A stretch of DNA of 64,000 bases from CAYVQA01 sp045119035. Its GTDB lineage: Bacteria > Bacillota_I > Bacilli_A > ML615J-28 > CAG-313. Under the pieces are notes generated by a model. The model had not been told where the DNA came from. It did no database searches and was given only the letters and a program-made list of their open reading frames with translations. Each line of letters begins with the position of its first letter. The stretch's first letter is position 1. Positions 7,733 through 17,095 of this stretch are shown here, in pieces. A program made the position numbers and the translations under genes. The DNA lies in NCBI GenBank assembly GCA_045119035.1, contig JBGVCU010000042.1, forward strand, positions 36,040-100,039, given 5' to 3'.

Positions 7733-10141
7733 TTACGCTCTTAATGTAATATTGTATCTGTAACTTAAGCTCTTTAGAACTTTATTAATTTTTGAAGAGA
7801 TTTCTTCTTCAGTTAAAGTTTTATCAGCTTCAATAGTAATTCTTACAGCGATTGATTTTTTTCCAGCTTCTAATTTGTCACCAATATATTCATCAAATAC
7901 AGTAACATTTGTAATTTCTTTTTTATCTGTACTGTAGATTGCAGCAAGTACTTCTGATACTGGTTGATTAATATCCATAACAAGAGCTAAATCTCTTTCA
8001 ACTGGTAAGAATTTACTAATTGGTTTGAAGTTAAATTTCTTAACTTCATTTTTAAGTAACATATCTAAATTAATTTCAAAAACATAAGTTTCTGTTAAAT
8101 TATTATTAGATGCATATCTTGGATGTACTTCTCCAATAAATCCTACTACTTCATTATTAATTAAAATTTCAGCAGTTCTATTTGGATGAAGTTCATCACA
8201 TACTCCTTGAAGTGCACGGTATGTTGGATTTAAGTTAAGTTTAGCAAATAATCCTTCTAAGATTCCTTTAACTAAGAAGAAATCAGCAACTTCTGTTACA
8301 TGTGTATAAATATTTTTACTAAATACACCAGTAAATGCACCAGCTACATGATATTCTTCAACATACTCTTCACCTAATTGATAGTAAGTTTTTCCAACTT
8401 CATAGAATTTTAAATCTTTAAATTTTCTAGCTTGATTGTAGTTAATTGCTTCAATTAAAGAAGAAACTAAATTCTTACGGCATACTGCTCGATCTTCTGT
8501 TAATGGATTTGCTAAAACTACATCTTTCGCATTTTCTGGAACTAATAATTTAAATACATCATTATTTTTTTGATGAGTAAGTGAATATGTTAATGTTTCA
8601 TTACATCCAACTTCAGTTAAATAATTTTTAACAATTCTTCTTACCTTTTGTACTCTTGTAAGCTCTCCATGTGTTTCCATTGCAGGTAGAGTTTCAACTA
8701 ATGTTTCATACCCATGCATTCTAGCAATTTCTTCTATTAAATCAGCAGGAATTGTAATATCAAGTCTTCTATTTGGAACACTTACAACAAGTTCATTATT
8801 AATATCATTTACTTTAAATCCTAAGTTAGTTAAAATTAAAGCAATTTCATCAGTTGGTAAATTTAATCCTAAATAGTCATTTACAAGTTTAGTTGAAATA
8901 GTGATTTGACGATCTTCAACAAATGATGTACCTTTATGTACATAACCTTTAGATACTTTACCACCAGCATATTTTTCCATTAAATAACAAGCGTAATTTG
9001 CTGCATTTAGAGAATTATTTAAATCTACTCCTCTTTCATAACGAACACTAGATTCACTACGTAAATTTAATCTATTAGATGTTCTTCTGATTGATGAACC
9101 ATTAAATACAGCAGATTCTAATAAAATATTTTTAGTAGTGTTTGTAACTTCTGTTTCAAGTCCACCCATAACACCACCAAGAGCAATGATACGACCTTCT
9201 GCAGTTTTATTATCACAAATTAAAATATCTGTATCTTTTAATGTTCTTTCTTGATTATCAAGTGTTACTAAAGTTTCACCTTCAGTTGCACGTCTTACAA
9301 TAATTTTTGATCCTAATGTATCTTTATCAAATGCATGTAATGGTTGACCAAATAATACTAAAATATAGTTTGTAATATCAACTACATTATTGATTGGTCT
9401 AATACCAGATGCGATTAATCTTGATTGAATAAATTGTGGAGATTCTTTAATTTCTACATCTTTAATTACTTTAGCATAATATGAATAACATCCATCAGTT
9501 TGAATTTCAACATCAATTTCATCTTTAGCATCATCCATTGATTCTGTTAATTGATATTCTAATGGTAATAAATCCCTTTGATACATTGTTGCAACATCTT
9601 GAGCAACACCTAACATTGATAATAAATCCATTCTATTTGGAGTAAGACCAAGTTCAACAGAAATGTCATCAAACATTAATGTTTTAATAGCATCACTTCC
9701 AATAACTGCATCACTTTGTAAGAAATAAATCCCGTTAGCATATTCTTGAGGAACAACACGTGATTCAATTCCTAATTCTTGAAGTGAACATAACATTCCA
9801 CTAGATTCTACACCACGAACTTTTGCGAATTTAATTTCTCCACCTGGAAGTTTTGCACCAGGTAATGCAACGATTACTTTCTTACCAACTTGACAGTTTG
9901 GAGCACCACAAACAATTTGTCTTACATCTTGTCCTGTATTTACTTGACAAATATTTAAATGATCAGAATCTGGATGAGCAACCATTTCTAAAACTTCACC
10001 TACTACTAAATTAGTAGCATTTTCTAAATTTTCTACACCATCAACTTCAATAGAATGTAAAGATAAATCATGAACAAATTTAGCTTTATCAATTCCATTT
10101 AAGTCAACAAGTTCTTTTAACCAATTATAAGATACTTTCAT
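7733..10141 (-). CDS. pheT: Phenylalanyl-tRNA synthetase beta subunit
   Basis: 802 aa, normal for the bacterial beta chain of the alpha2-beta2 enzyme that charges tRNA-Phe. Domains in order: EMAP/tRNA-binding domain (about 40-150, VVGEVLEMVAHPDSDHLNIC), B3/4 editing domain (about 210-390, with PLHAFD and VMGG), B5 domain (about 400-475), catalytic-like core (KFYEVGK), and the C-terminal anticodon-binding FDX-ACB domain (SKFLPVERDLALVM...RYNITLR). It starts 3 bases after pheS and is read from the T-box-controlled promoter upstream of pheS. Confidence 0.97.
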   Translation of the reverse strand: MKVSYNWLKELVDLNGIDKAKFVHDLSLHSIEVDGVENLENATNLVVGEVLEMVAHPDSDHLNICQVNTGQDVRQIVCGAPNCQVGKKVIVALPGAKLPGGEIKFAKVRGVESSGMLCSLQELGIESRVVPQEYANGIYFLQSDAVIGSDAIKTLMFDDISVELGLTPNRMDLLSMLGVAQDVATMYQRDLLPLEYQLTESMDDAKDEIDVEIQTDGCYSYYAKVIKDVEIKESPQFIQSRLIASGIRPINNVVDITNYILVLFGQPLHAFDKDTLGSKIIVRRATEGETLVTLDNQERTLKDTDILICDNKTAEGRIIALGGVMGGLETEVTNTTKNILLESAVFNGSSIRRTSNRLNLRSESSVRYERGVDLNNSLNAANYACYLMEKYAGGKVSKGYVHKGTSFVEDRQITISTKLVNDYLGLNLPTDEIALILTNLGFKVNDINNELVVSVPNRRLDITIPADLIEEIARMHGYETLVETLPAMETHGELTRVQKVRRIVKNYLTEVGCNETLTYSLTHQKNNDVFKLLVPENAKDVVLANPLTEDRAVCRKNLVSSLIEAINYNQARKFKDLKFYEVGKTYYQLGEEYVEEYHVAGAFTGVFSKNIYTHVTEVADFFLVKGILEGLFAKLNLNPTYRALQGVCDELHPNRTAEILINNEVVGFIGEVHPRYASNNNLTETYVFEINLDMLLKNEVKKFNFKPISKFLPVERDLALVMDINQPVSEVLAAIYSTDKKEITNVTVFDEYIGDKLEAGKKSIAVRITIEADKTLTEEEISSKINKVLKSLSYRYNITLRA

Positions 10142-10144
10142 GAT

Positions 10145-11179
10145 TTATTCCTCTCTTTCAAATTGTTTTAAGAAACGTACATCATTTGTATAAAAATGAC
10201 GAATAGTATCAATTTCATTTCTTAACATTGCTACACGTTCAATACCAATACCAAATGCAAATCCACGATATACTTTCGGATCGTAACCTGCACCAACTAA
10301 TACATTTGGATGTACCATACCTGCACCTAAAATTTCAATCCATCCAGAATGTTTACATAAAGGACATCCTGCTCCATGACATCTAAAACATGAAACGTCT
10401 ACTTCAACGCTTGGTTCAGTAAATGGGAAGTATGAAGGTCTAAATCTAATTTCTAAAGAGTCTCCAAACATTTTTTTAACGAATGCGCTTAATGTTCCTT
10501 TTAAATCAGACATTTTAATGTTTTTATCAATTACTAATCCTTCAAATTGCATAAATTGATGACTGTGAGTTGCATCATCATCATCTCTACGATAAACTTT
10601 ACCAGGACATAAAATTTTAATTGGTTCACCTTTAGCTTCTAACATTGTTCTAATTTGAACAGGTGATGTTTGAGTTCTCATTAATGTATTATTTGTAATA
10701 TATAATGAGTCTTGCATATCACGAGCAGGGTGATCTTTTGGAATATTTAACATTTCAAAATTATAAATATCATATTCAACTTCTGGACCTTCTGCAATAT
10801 TATATCCCATACCAATAAAGAAATCTTCAACTTCTTCAATAATTTGAGTTAAAGGATGTTTTGTTCCTCTTGCAATTTGTTTACCAGGCATAGAAACATC
10901 AATTTTTTCACTTTCAAGTTTAGCATTGATTTTTGCATCTTCTAAAGCTTTCTTTTGATCAAAAATTAATCTTTCAATAGCTTGTTTTGTTTCATTAGCT
11001 TTAGCACCTAATGTTTTTCTTTCTTCTGGAGTTAAACTTCCCATTTGTTTCATAATTTCCCCAAGTGGGCTTTTTTTACCAGTATAATAAGCTTTTAATT
11101 CATAAAGATCATGTTCTGTAGTAGTTGCTTGAATTTTTTCTTTTGCTTCAAGTAACATTGATTCTAACTTTGTTATCAT
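10145..11179 (-). CDS. pheS: Phenylalanyl-tRNA synthetase alpha subunit
   Basis: 344 aa catalytic subunit. An N-terminal coiled-coil domain (about 1-85) is followed by the class II core: TSPVQIRTM and YRRDDDDATHSHQFMQFEG (motif 2), and GFAFGIGIERVAML (motif 3). CFRCHGAGCPLCKHSGW is a cysteine-rich insertion common in bacterial PheS. An AGGAGGATAAG site precedes the ATG. It is the first gene of pheS-pheT-CDF-lipoprotein and sits downstream of a T-box leader. Confidence 0.97.
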   Translation of the reverse strand: MITKLESMLLEAKEKIQATTTEHDLYELKAYYTGKKSPLGEIMKQMGSLTPEERKTLGAKANETKQAIERLIFDQKKALEDAKINAKLESEKIDVSMPGKQIARGTKHPLTQIIEEVEDFFIGMGYNIAEGPEVEYDIYNFEMLNIPKDHPARDMQDSLYITNNTLMRTQTSPVQIRTMLEAKGEPIKILCPGKVYRRDDDDATHSHQFMQFEGLVIDKNIKMSDLKGTLSAFVKKMFGDSLEIRFRPSYFPFTEPSVEVDVSCFRCHGAGCPLCKHSGWIEILGAGMVHPNVLVGAGYDPKVYRGFAFGIGIERVAMLRNEIDTIRHFYTNDVRFLKQFEREE

Positions 11180-11205
11180 CTTATCCTCCTATTATTTGTG
11201 TTTAG

Positions 11206-11465
11206 ATAATAAAAAAAACCTTAAAATGACTTTTTCATTTTAAGGACGAACAAATTTCCGCGAGACCACCTTAATTCAAAATATATAATATTATTATACA
11301 CTTTGCACCTCATTCTAGTTAACGCCTAGCTACGGGCTGGATTAGAGCCACTCAACAAGCGAACTTCATAAGTTAAGGAACTTTAAATAAGCTTTCAGTC
11401 TATGGCTTATTCTCCCTAAAAAGTATTAACTACTACTTTTCTTGTCTCACAGTATTTTTTATACT
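11206..11465 (-). promoter_or_regulatory. T-box leader of pheST
   Basis: The minus strand has the T-box core AAGGTGGTCTCGCGG (about 11276-11258), a GTTCGTCC bulge region and then a terminator with arms CCTTAAAATGA and TCATTTTAAGG and a T run at 11219-11212. The antiterminator forms from the T-box and the 5' arm. Upstream is a long Stem I region with GGGAGAATAAGCC and a possible TTC (Phe) specifier in GAAGTTCGC. Uncharged tRNA-Phe would stabilise the antiterminator and switch on pheST. The specifier assignment is inferred from context. Confidence 0.9.
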
Positions 11466-11470
11466 TAGAT

Positions 11471-11499
11471 ATTATATCATAATTTATAATTTTAGTCAC
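11471..11499 (-). promoter_or_regulatory. Promoter of the pheST T-box leader
   Basis: Minus strand GTGACT (11499-11494), 17 bases, TATAAT (11476-11471), directly before the T-box leader. Confidence 0.6.
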
Positions 11500-11519
11500 T
11501 TAATTTACATATATAAAAA

Positions 11520-11539
11520 GATACCCTTAAAAGGGTATC
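11520..11539 (-). terminator. Terminator after the CotD-like gene
   Basis: Hairpin with arms GATACCCTT and AAGGGTATC followed leftward by TTTTT, immediately after the stop at 11544. Confidence 0.8.
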
Positions 11540-11543
11540 GGAC

Positions 11544-11897
11544 TTAGCAATTAGTTACATTTGTTTCACTACATGTGTAATTAGGGATGAATTCAGCTTG
11601 TTTAATATGATGATGCACTACTTCAGTATGATAGTTATGAATATAAGGTTGTTTTTGAACATGATAAGTATTAACAACGTTCTTACTTGATGTTACAATT
11701 GGTGGTAATGTTTCATATGTAGTATTACCATAATTCATATTTCCCACTACTTGATTCATACAAGGATTTACTGGTGCATATTGAGTATTTTGTTGATTAC
11801 TTTGAGCTTGATAACAATTTGTTGTAGTTTGTGTATTTTGATTAAACGCACACATATAACCTTGATTAAAAGTACAATTAGTTCTCTTTTGTCTCAT
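11544..11897 (-). CDS. CotD-like spore-coat family protein
   Basis: 117 aa from the ATG with the GGGAGGTGAAATA ribosome site (an earlier ATG at 11912 lies ahead of that site). The N-terminal half is low complexity, rich in Gln, Asn, Thr and Cys. The C-terminal half reads LPPIVTSSKNVVNTY, then QKQPYIHNYHTEVVHHH and a Cys-containing tail. This resembles the CotD inner spore coat family, with its PIV...HIHP.HTT.VNHH pattern. No signal peptide. In spore formers CotD is assembled in the coat by the mother cell. Whether this organism sporulates cannot be told from this window; CotD-like proteins also occur outside proven spore formers. Confidence 0.65.
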   Translation of the reverse strand: MRQKRTNCTFNQGYMCAFNQNTQTTTNCYQAQSNQQNTQYAPVNPCMNQVVGNMNYGNTTYETLPPIVTSSKNVVNTYHVQKQPYIHNYHTEVVHHHIKQAEFIPNYTCSETNVTNC

Positions 11898-12020
11898 TAT
11901 TTCACCTCCCATTTATAAAATATTACTTTTTAAGGGAAATGCTTATTCTAAATGCCTATACATAAAAAATAAATATTTTCATAAAATATTATTAGAAAAT
12001 TTATATAGGAGAAAATTATT

Positions 12021-12617
12021 ATGTATTTAACACCTGTTGTAATAGAATCAACTTCAAAAGGTGAAAGAAGTTATGATATTTATTCAAGATTATTAAAAGA
12101 CCGAATTATTGTAATTTTCGGTGAAATTACAGATGAACTAAGCGCAAGCATCATTTCCCAAATGTTATTTCTAGCAAGTAAATCTGATGATGATATTTAT
12201 TTATATATTAACTCACCTGGAGGAAGTGTTTCAAGTGGACTTGCAATTTATGATGTTATGAATTATATTAAACCAAATGTAAACACAATCGGAATTGGAC
12301 TATGCGCATCTATGGGAGCATTTCTTTTATCAAGTGGAGAAAAAGGGAAAAGATATGCACTTCCTAATACTAAAATTATGATTCATCAACCACTTGGAGG
12401 AGCAAAAGGACAAGCAACTGATATTATGATTGTGGCTGAGGAAATTTTAAGAATTAAAAAACAATTAAATCATATTTTATCCAAAAATACTAATCAGTCA
12501 ATAGAAAAAATCACGTCCGATTCTGAACGTGATTATTATATGACTTGTATGGAAGCAATTAATTATGGTTTAATTGATGAGATTCTTTCTTCAAGTCAAA
12601 CCATTTCGGATAAGTAG
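12021..12617 (+). CDS. clpP: ATP-dependent Clp protease proteolytic subunit
   Basis: 198 aa serine peptidase that forms the ClpP double heptamer used by ClpX/ClpC. The catalytic triad is visible: Ser in GLCASMGAFLLSSG, His in IMIHQPLGG and Asp in SERDYYMT. Oligomer motifs (INSPGGSVSSGLAIYD) are intact. The RBS is ATAGGAG. Its last 59 bases overlap the 3' end of the convergent rluD-like gene, with both stops inside the other frame; each protein tail lies beyond its conserved core. Its likely substrate Spx is encoded 3 kb away. No CtsR operator is recognised upstream. Confidence 0.95.
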   Translation: MYLTPVVIESTSKGERSYDIYSRLLKDRIIVIFGEITDELSASIISQMLFLASKSDDDIYLYINSPGGSVSSGLAIYDVMNYIKPNVNTIGIGLCASMGAFLLSSGEKGKRYALPNTKIMIHQPLGGAKGQATDIMIVAEEILRIKKQLNHILSKNTNQSIEKITSDSERDYYMTCMEAINYGLIDEILSSSQTISDK

Positions 12618-13428
12618 TAAGAACTATTTCTTCTTTTGTTACTGGATGAATAAATTTTAAATAATAACTATGAAGATGGAGAATTCCTTCTTCATTTTTT
12701 GTTCCATATAAACTATCACCAATAATAGAATGTTTTAAATAATTAAAATGTAATCTTAATTGATGTGTTTTCCCTGTATGAAGAGTTGCTTCTACTACTG
12801 ATTTATCTTCATTATGATCTAATATGATATAGCTTGTTTTACTATTAATAAAATCAAATGTAACTTCTCTTTTAATAGAATCATCACTAATTCTTCTAAT
12901 ACCTGTTAAAAGTTCTCCACTTTTTTCAAGATTACCTTCTACTTCAAGTAAATATTTCTTTTCTAAAATTGCTTTTTTCATTAAATCATTAATATAAGAA
13001 TTTTTAGCAAGAACTACAATTCCAGATGTCATTGCATCAAGTCTATTTACAAAATGAATATTTGATAAAATACCATTTCTTTTATAATAGCTCATAACAT
13101 AGTTTGCTAAAGAATTTTTATAATGTTTAATAGTTGGAATACAACATATATTTGGTTCTTTATTAATAATTAACAAATAACTATCTTCATATATTATTTC
13201 AAAATCACCTTTAATAGATACTATATTTTCTCCACTATCAGTAACAGGTAATACTATTTCTAATAAGTCCCCTTTTTTTAATAAGTAACTTTTATTCACA
13301 TTTTGATTATTCACTATAAAACGACCATTACCGTTTGAAATATTTGTGATTAAATTACTTGAAAGATCAGTTTCTTCTAAGAAATCTCTTAAAGTAATTT
13401 CTTCTTTAATTTCATATCGTTTAATCAT
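12559..13428 (-). CDS. RluA/RluD-family pseudouridine synthase
   Basis: 289 aa. An S4-like N-terminal part (about 1-75, LLKKGDLLEI) precedes the catalytic domain with HFVNRLDAMTSGIVV, in which RLD holds the catalytic Asp. TGKTHQLRLHF and GDSLYG are further family signatures. It isomerises uridine in rRNA or tRNA; the target is not predictable here (it corresponds in position to B. subtilis yjbO). It overlaps nadK by 8 bases upstream and clpP by 59 bases at its 3' end, where the final residues DLKKESHQLNHN lie beyond the conserved core. Confidence 0.92.
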   Translation of the reverse strand: MIKRYEIKEEITLRDFLEETDLSSNLITNISNGNGRFIVNNQNVNKSYLLKKGDLLEIVLPVTDSGENIVSIKGDFEIIYEDSYLLIINKEPNICCIPTIKHYKNSLANYVMSYYKRNGILSNIHFVNRLDAMTSGIVVLAKNSYINDLMKKAILEKKYLLEVEGNLEKSGELLTGIRRISDDSIKREVTFDFINSKTSYIILDHNEDKSVVEATLHTGKTHQLRLHFNYLKHSIIGDSLYGTKNEEGILHLHSYYLKFIHPVTKEEIVLTTYPKWFDLKKESHQLNHN

Positions 13429-14209
13429 TTATATCTCCAATAAATGCTTTTTTAACACGATTAAAAAATGAATGATTTTTATGAGTTAATAGTTTAACTG
13501 ATTTATTTGAAAGTTTAACAACAAGTTTTTCAATAGATTCAACATATGGATCTAAATTATCAACAGTAATAATATATTTATCATTTTTTCTAGGTTTTAA
13601 AACTAATGTATTATTATTACTTAAAATCATTGATGAACCAATTGTTTTATATACACGATTGTTAATACTTGCAATTTCCGTTAACTGCATAACAGGTAAA
13701 TTAATATCAACAATAGCTCCACCTAAACTTTTATTATAAGCAGTTGAACCACTTGGAGTAGAAATACAAAAACCAGTTCCTCTAAAAGTTTCAAAATGAT
13801 AATCATTAATAAAAGTATCAAGAACCATTGTTTTACTACCTGAAATAATTGTTACTTCATTAAATGCATAACCATTATATTCGAGTTCATTTGTTTTTAA
13901 ATGATATTCAATTAATGGTAAATTACAAATATCAAATTCATTTTTTTGGATATTAATTAATAGTTGCTCAAAATTTTCTTCAAGAAAATCTGTATAAAAA
14001 CCTAATTTTCCAAAATTTATACCAATCAATTTTATATTATCTATTTTATTTATAAATTCGTGTACTGTTTTTAAAACAGTTCCATCGCCACCAAATACAA
14101 AAACATATTCAGGGTTATTATCATCATAAATAAAATTGTATTTTTCTAATAATGATGTAAATTCAGCAATTTTACTTACTGAATGGTGACATCTATATGT
14201 ATATTTCAT
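13421..14209 (-). CDS. nadK: NAD kinase
   Basis: 262 aa cytoplasmic kinase that makes NADP from NAD and ATP. Motifs: FVFGGDGTVLK with the catalytic GGDGT, GINFGKLGFYTD, and STPSGSTAYNKSLGG, which binds NAD. Length is normal for the short Gram-positive type. It follows relQ by one base and overlaps the rluD-like gene by 8 bases. The order relQ-nadK-rluD is the same as yjbM-yjbN-yjbO in B. subtilis, which supports all three calls. Confidence 0.96.
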   Translation of the reverse strand: MKYTYRCHHSVSKIAEFTSLLEKYNFIYDDNNPEYVFVFGGDGTVLKTVHEFINKIDNIKLIGINFGKLGFYTDFLEENFEQLLINIQKNEFDICNLPLIEYHLKTNELEYNGYAFNEVTIISGSKTMVLDTFINDYHFETFRGTGFCISTPSGSTAYNKSLGGAIVDINLPVMQLTEIASINNRVYKTIGSSMILSNNNTLVLKPRKNDKYIITVDNLDPYVESIEKLVVKLSNKSVKLLTHKNHSFFNRVKKAFIGDIND

Positions 14210-14210
14210 A

Positions 14211-14891
14211 CTACCACCTTTTAGCGTTGTTAATTAAAATTTCACTTTCCATTGGATCATTTTCTAGTAAATTGTCATTGTCACATCCTAGTGCTACAAG
14301 TTCATCATGAATGGCTGACATTTCCATATCTAAAGTTCTAGCCGCAAAACTTGCTGTAATTAGTCTTTCTTTTAATGTTTGTGGAACTTGTTTTTTAAAT
14401 TTATATTTTAATGAATGTTCAATACTAGCCCAGAAATGCATCGCGTGTGTTCTTATTTGGAATTCTAAAAGAACCGGAATTTGTCCATTAATTGTTTCTA
14501 CATGATATAAAACTATTAAATGTAAAGATCTATATCCACTTGGTTTAGGCTTTTTAATATAGTCTCTTTCTTCTTTTAATTCAATATCATTTCTTTGTAA
14601 AATTAAATCTCTTACTTTATAAACATCATTTAAATATTTACAAGTTATTCTTAATCCACCTATATCATGAATTTTTTCATCAATTAATTCAAGTGGTACA
14701 TCCATTCTTTTAGCTTTATCCATGATGCTGTCAGGCGTTTTAATACGACCTGAAATAATTTCAATTGGACAGCTTATTCCATTTAAGTAATGTTGTTTTT
14801 TTATACCTTCCATTTTTAAAATGAACCCTTCAACCGCAAGTTCATAAGGTTGTAAAAATTGATCCCATCTAAATGTTTCTTTATTAATCAT
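14211..14891 (-). CDS. relQ: Small alarmone synthetase (RelQ/SasB type)
   Basis: 226 aa with a lone synthetase domain and no hydrolase, TGS or ACT domain, so it makes (p)ppGpp but does not degrade it. Motifs: DIGGLRITCKYLNDVY, KPSGYRSLHLIV and EFQIRTHAMHFWASIEHSLKYK, which hold the ATP- and GDP/GTP-binding residues. A C-terminal helical tail (AARTLDMEMSAIHDE) is as in RelQ. It is the first gene of a tight relQ-nadK-rluD unit. The RBS is weak. Confidence 0.94.
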   Translation of the reverse strand: MINKETFRWDQFLQPYELAVEGFILKMEGIKKQHYLNGISCPIEIISGRIKTPDSIMDKAKRMDVPLELIDEKIHDIGGLRITCKYLNDVYKVRDLILQRNDIELKEERDYIKKPKPSGYRSLHLIVLYHVETINGQIPVLLEFQIRTHAMHFWASIEHSLKYKFKKQVPQTLKERLITASFAARTLDMEMSAIHDELVALGCDNDNLLENDPMESEILINNAKRW

Positions 14892-14984
14892 ATTATTATT
14901 CTCATTTCTTTTTTTATATTTCTATTTTATCATATAATGAACTTTTTTTCAAGCAAAAAAGTGTAAGTTAAGTATAATATAAAA

Positions 14985-15010
14985 AAACAGTTCAAATAAA
15001 TGAACTGTTT
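14985..15010 (-). terminator. Terminator after the CYTH gene
   Basis: Arms AAACAGTTCA and TGAACTGTTT with a 6-base loop, followed leftward by a T run. Confidence 0.8.
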
Positions 15011-15016
15011 ATTAGA

Positions 15017-15592
15017 CTATAACTTTCTTCTTAAAGCAGTATATGCTCTTTTCATTTTATGATCAGCTTTTTTATATTGAACCCCAAAACTCTTTACTGT
15101 TTCTACAAATTCTCTTTTTCCTGTTTCATATACATTTGATTGGAAAATTAATTCATAATCAATTGTATCAACATACTTACATTTATCAATGCTTAGTACT
15201 CCACTTTTATATGGGAAAGAGATTCTAAATGTTGCTAAAGACATATAATTAACAATCTTTTGACCTTTAATAATTTCTTCTAAATCTTTTCTAATTGGTT
15301 CGCTTGGAATAATACCATTTTCACAAAATTCATTAAATTGTTCTTTTGTAATAAACTCATTTAAAACATGAGCAACATAACCTTTTTTTCTCTTTAAAGT
15401 CATTTCATAATTTGAGTTTTCTCTTTTACGAACACGAAGCCCAATCTCAGATGCTTTTAGCGTAAAACGGTCTGTATCAAAATAATAGTTTATTTGTAAA
15501 TTTCCACGATGTTCTGTAAAATGTGTCATTAAATCGACATATTCTTTTTTTGTTAACATGGTTTTAAATTCGTATTCAAATTTATTTGACAT
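15017..15592 (-). CDS. CYTH-domain protein (YjbK-like)
   Basis: 191 aa from the ATG with a GGAGGGAATT ribosome site. The CYTH signature ExExK is present as EYEFK near residue 5, and charged strands (GLRVRKRE, EMTLKRKKG, LSIDKCKYV) follow, as expected for a triphosphate-binding tunnel fold. Members hydrolyse inorganic triphosphate or thiamine triphosphate; the substrate is not predictable. It lies between spx and relQ, as yjbK lies between spx (yjbD) and yjbM in B. subtilis, so YjbK is the best match. Confidence 0.85.
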   Translation of the reverse strand: MSNKFEYEFKTMLTKKEYVDLMTHFTEHRGNLQINYYFDTDRFTLKASEIGLRVRKRENSNYEMTLKRKKGYVAHVLNEFITKEQFNEFCENGIIPSEPIRKDLEEIIKGQKIVNYMSLATFRISFPYKSGVLSIDKCKYVDTIDYELIFQSNVYETGKREFVETVKSFGVQYKKADHKMKRAYTALRRKL

Positions 15593-15675
15593 AATTCCCT
15601 CCATATAGAGCAACATTTTTATCAATTTATATTATACGAATTTTATATTATTATGCAAGAAATTTGCAAAAAAAA

Positions 15676-15692
15676 GAGGATTTTTAATCCTC
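15676..15692 (-). terminator. Terminator after spx
   Basis: Short hairpin GAGGATT/AATCCTC followed leftward by eight T, starting 3 bases beyond the spx stop. Confidence 0.75.
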
Positions 15693-15695
15693 CTT

Positions 15696-16124
15696 TTATT
15701 CTTCATCCATTTCATCATCATCTTCTTCATCATCAAGACGATTAAATAAATTGAAACATTCTCTATTTCTTAATTCTCTTGGTAAAAAGATTGTGATGTC
15801 TTCATTGTTATAACCTACTTGTAATTCATTTTCATTAATAATAATAGGTCTTTTTAAAACACTTGGATTTTCAATGATAAACTCAACTAAACTACTTGTA
15901 CTCATACTATCCGGATCAAGTTTCTTTTCTTTGAACACTTTTGAACGAGTTGAAATAATATCTTCAAATCCATTTTCGCTATTTGCTAGCATTTTAAAGA
16001 TATCTTCTTTACTAAGTTTAATACTGAAAATATTTTTTTCTGAATATGGAATTTTATATTGATCAAACCATTTTTTTGCTTTTCTACAAGAAGCACAAGA
16101 TGGTGTAGTGTAAATTTGTATCAA
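15696..16124 (-). CDS. spx: Spx-family transcriptional regulator
   Basis: 142 aa ArsC/Spx thioredoxin-fold protein. The redox switch is CASC at residues 10-13, near the N-terminus (TTPSCASCRKAKKWF). KRPIII in the C-terminal half is the usual Arg-Pro motif. It ends in an acidic tail of Asp and Glu. Spx binds the RNA polymerase alpha C-terminal domain in disulfide stress and is degraded by ClpXP; clpP is close by. An arsenate-reductase-like relative is possible, but the CxxC and the yjb-type context favour Spx. Confidence 0.88.
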   Translation of the reverse strand: MIQIYTTPSCASCRKAKKWFDQYKIPYSEKNIFSIKLSKEDIFKMLANSENGFEDIISTRSKVFKEKKLDPDSMSTSSLVEFIIENPSVLKRPIIINENELQVGYNNEDITIFLPRELRNRECFNLFNRLDDEEDDDEMDEE

Positions 16125-16209
16125 AGTAAATCACCTCACTGAGTATATTATAACATATCTTATTCTAAAATACAATACTTTTTTTGAAATTAATTGCTTT
16201 TTTTACAAA

Positions 16210-17076
16210 TTATTCTACTAATTTATTTTTTCTAATAAATAAAACACCTAAAGTATTTCTTCCACAATGTGAAGAAACAGTACATCCAGCACGTGTTACA
16301 TGCACTTCTTTAAATGGAGCACATTCTTTAACTTTATCAACACACATATTAACGATTTCTTCATCACATCCTGCATGTGTAACAAAAACATGATCAAGAA
16401 CTAAATCATCAACATTTTCAAGTTGATCTTGAATATATTTTTTAAGTGATCCTTCAAAGCTTCCACGATATTTTTTACCAACAGACATTTTCCCACCACG
16501 AACAACAATACATGGTTTCATTTTAAGTAAGTTAGCAGCAAATACTGTAACAGCATTACATCTTCCACCTTTGTGTAAGAATTCTAAATTATCAATAATA
16601 AATGATGCATCAACGTAATCTGCAAGTTCTCTACATTCTTCAGCAATTTCAGAAGCAGACTTACCTTGTTCTTTAAGTTCACAAGCTCTAAGAACTAATA
16701 AACCTCCACCAGTTGATAAGTTTCTAGCATCAACAACATGAACATCATCAAATTCTGAAGCAGCTAAACGAGCATTATTAAATGTTGATGACATATCTGA
16801 GCTTATTGTAAAGCAAACAATTGCATATCCTTCTTTTGTATATTTTTCAAATACTTCTGAAAATTGGAATGAATTGATTGCAGATGTTTTTGGTAATTGT
16901 TTTGTTTGATTATAAAAATCATAAATTTTTTCGCTATCAATATCAACACCATCTGTAAAAGTATCTTTACCAAGTGTAATTGTCATTGGAATGATTTTAA
17001 TATTATATTTATCAATTAATTCTTGACTTAAATCTGTAGTGCTATCACTTGCAATAATAACTTTTTTGAAATCCAT
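16210..17076 (-). CDS. DegV-family fatty-acid-binding protein
   Basis: 288 aa. The start VIIASDSTTDLSQEL, TSAINSFQF and ISSDMSSTFNNARLA are the lipid-head-group contacts of the DegV/FakB fold; GGRCNAVTVFAANLLKMKP is the second conserved block. FakB proteins present fatty acids to the FakA kinase for phospholipid synthesis from exogenous fatty acids. No fakA gene is nearby. It is followed leftward by the spx gene, with its 3' end 86 bases from the spx start. Confidence 0.9.
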   Translation of the reverse strand: MDFKKVIIASDSTTDLSQELIDKYNIKIIPMTITLGKDTFTDGVDIDSEKIYDFYNQTKQLPKTSAINSFQFSEVFEKYTKEGYAIVCFTISSDMSSTFNNARLAASEFDDVHVVDARNLSTGGGLLVLRACELKEQGKSASEIAEECRELADYVDASFIIDNLEFLHKGGRCNAVTVFAANLLKMKPCIVVRGGKMSVGKKYRGSFEGSLKKYIQDQLENVDDLVLDHVFVTHAGCDEEIVNMCVDKVKECAPFKEVHVTRAGCTVSSHCGRNTLGVLFIRKNKLVE

Positions 17077-17095
17077 ATATTTAACTCCTTATTTA

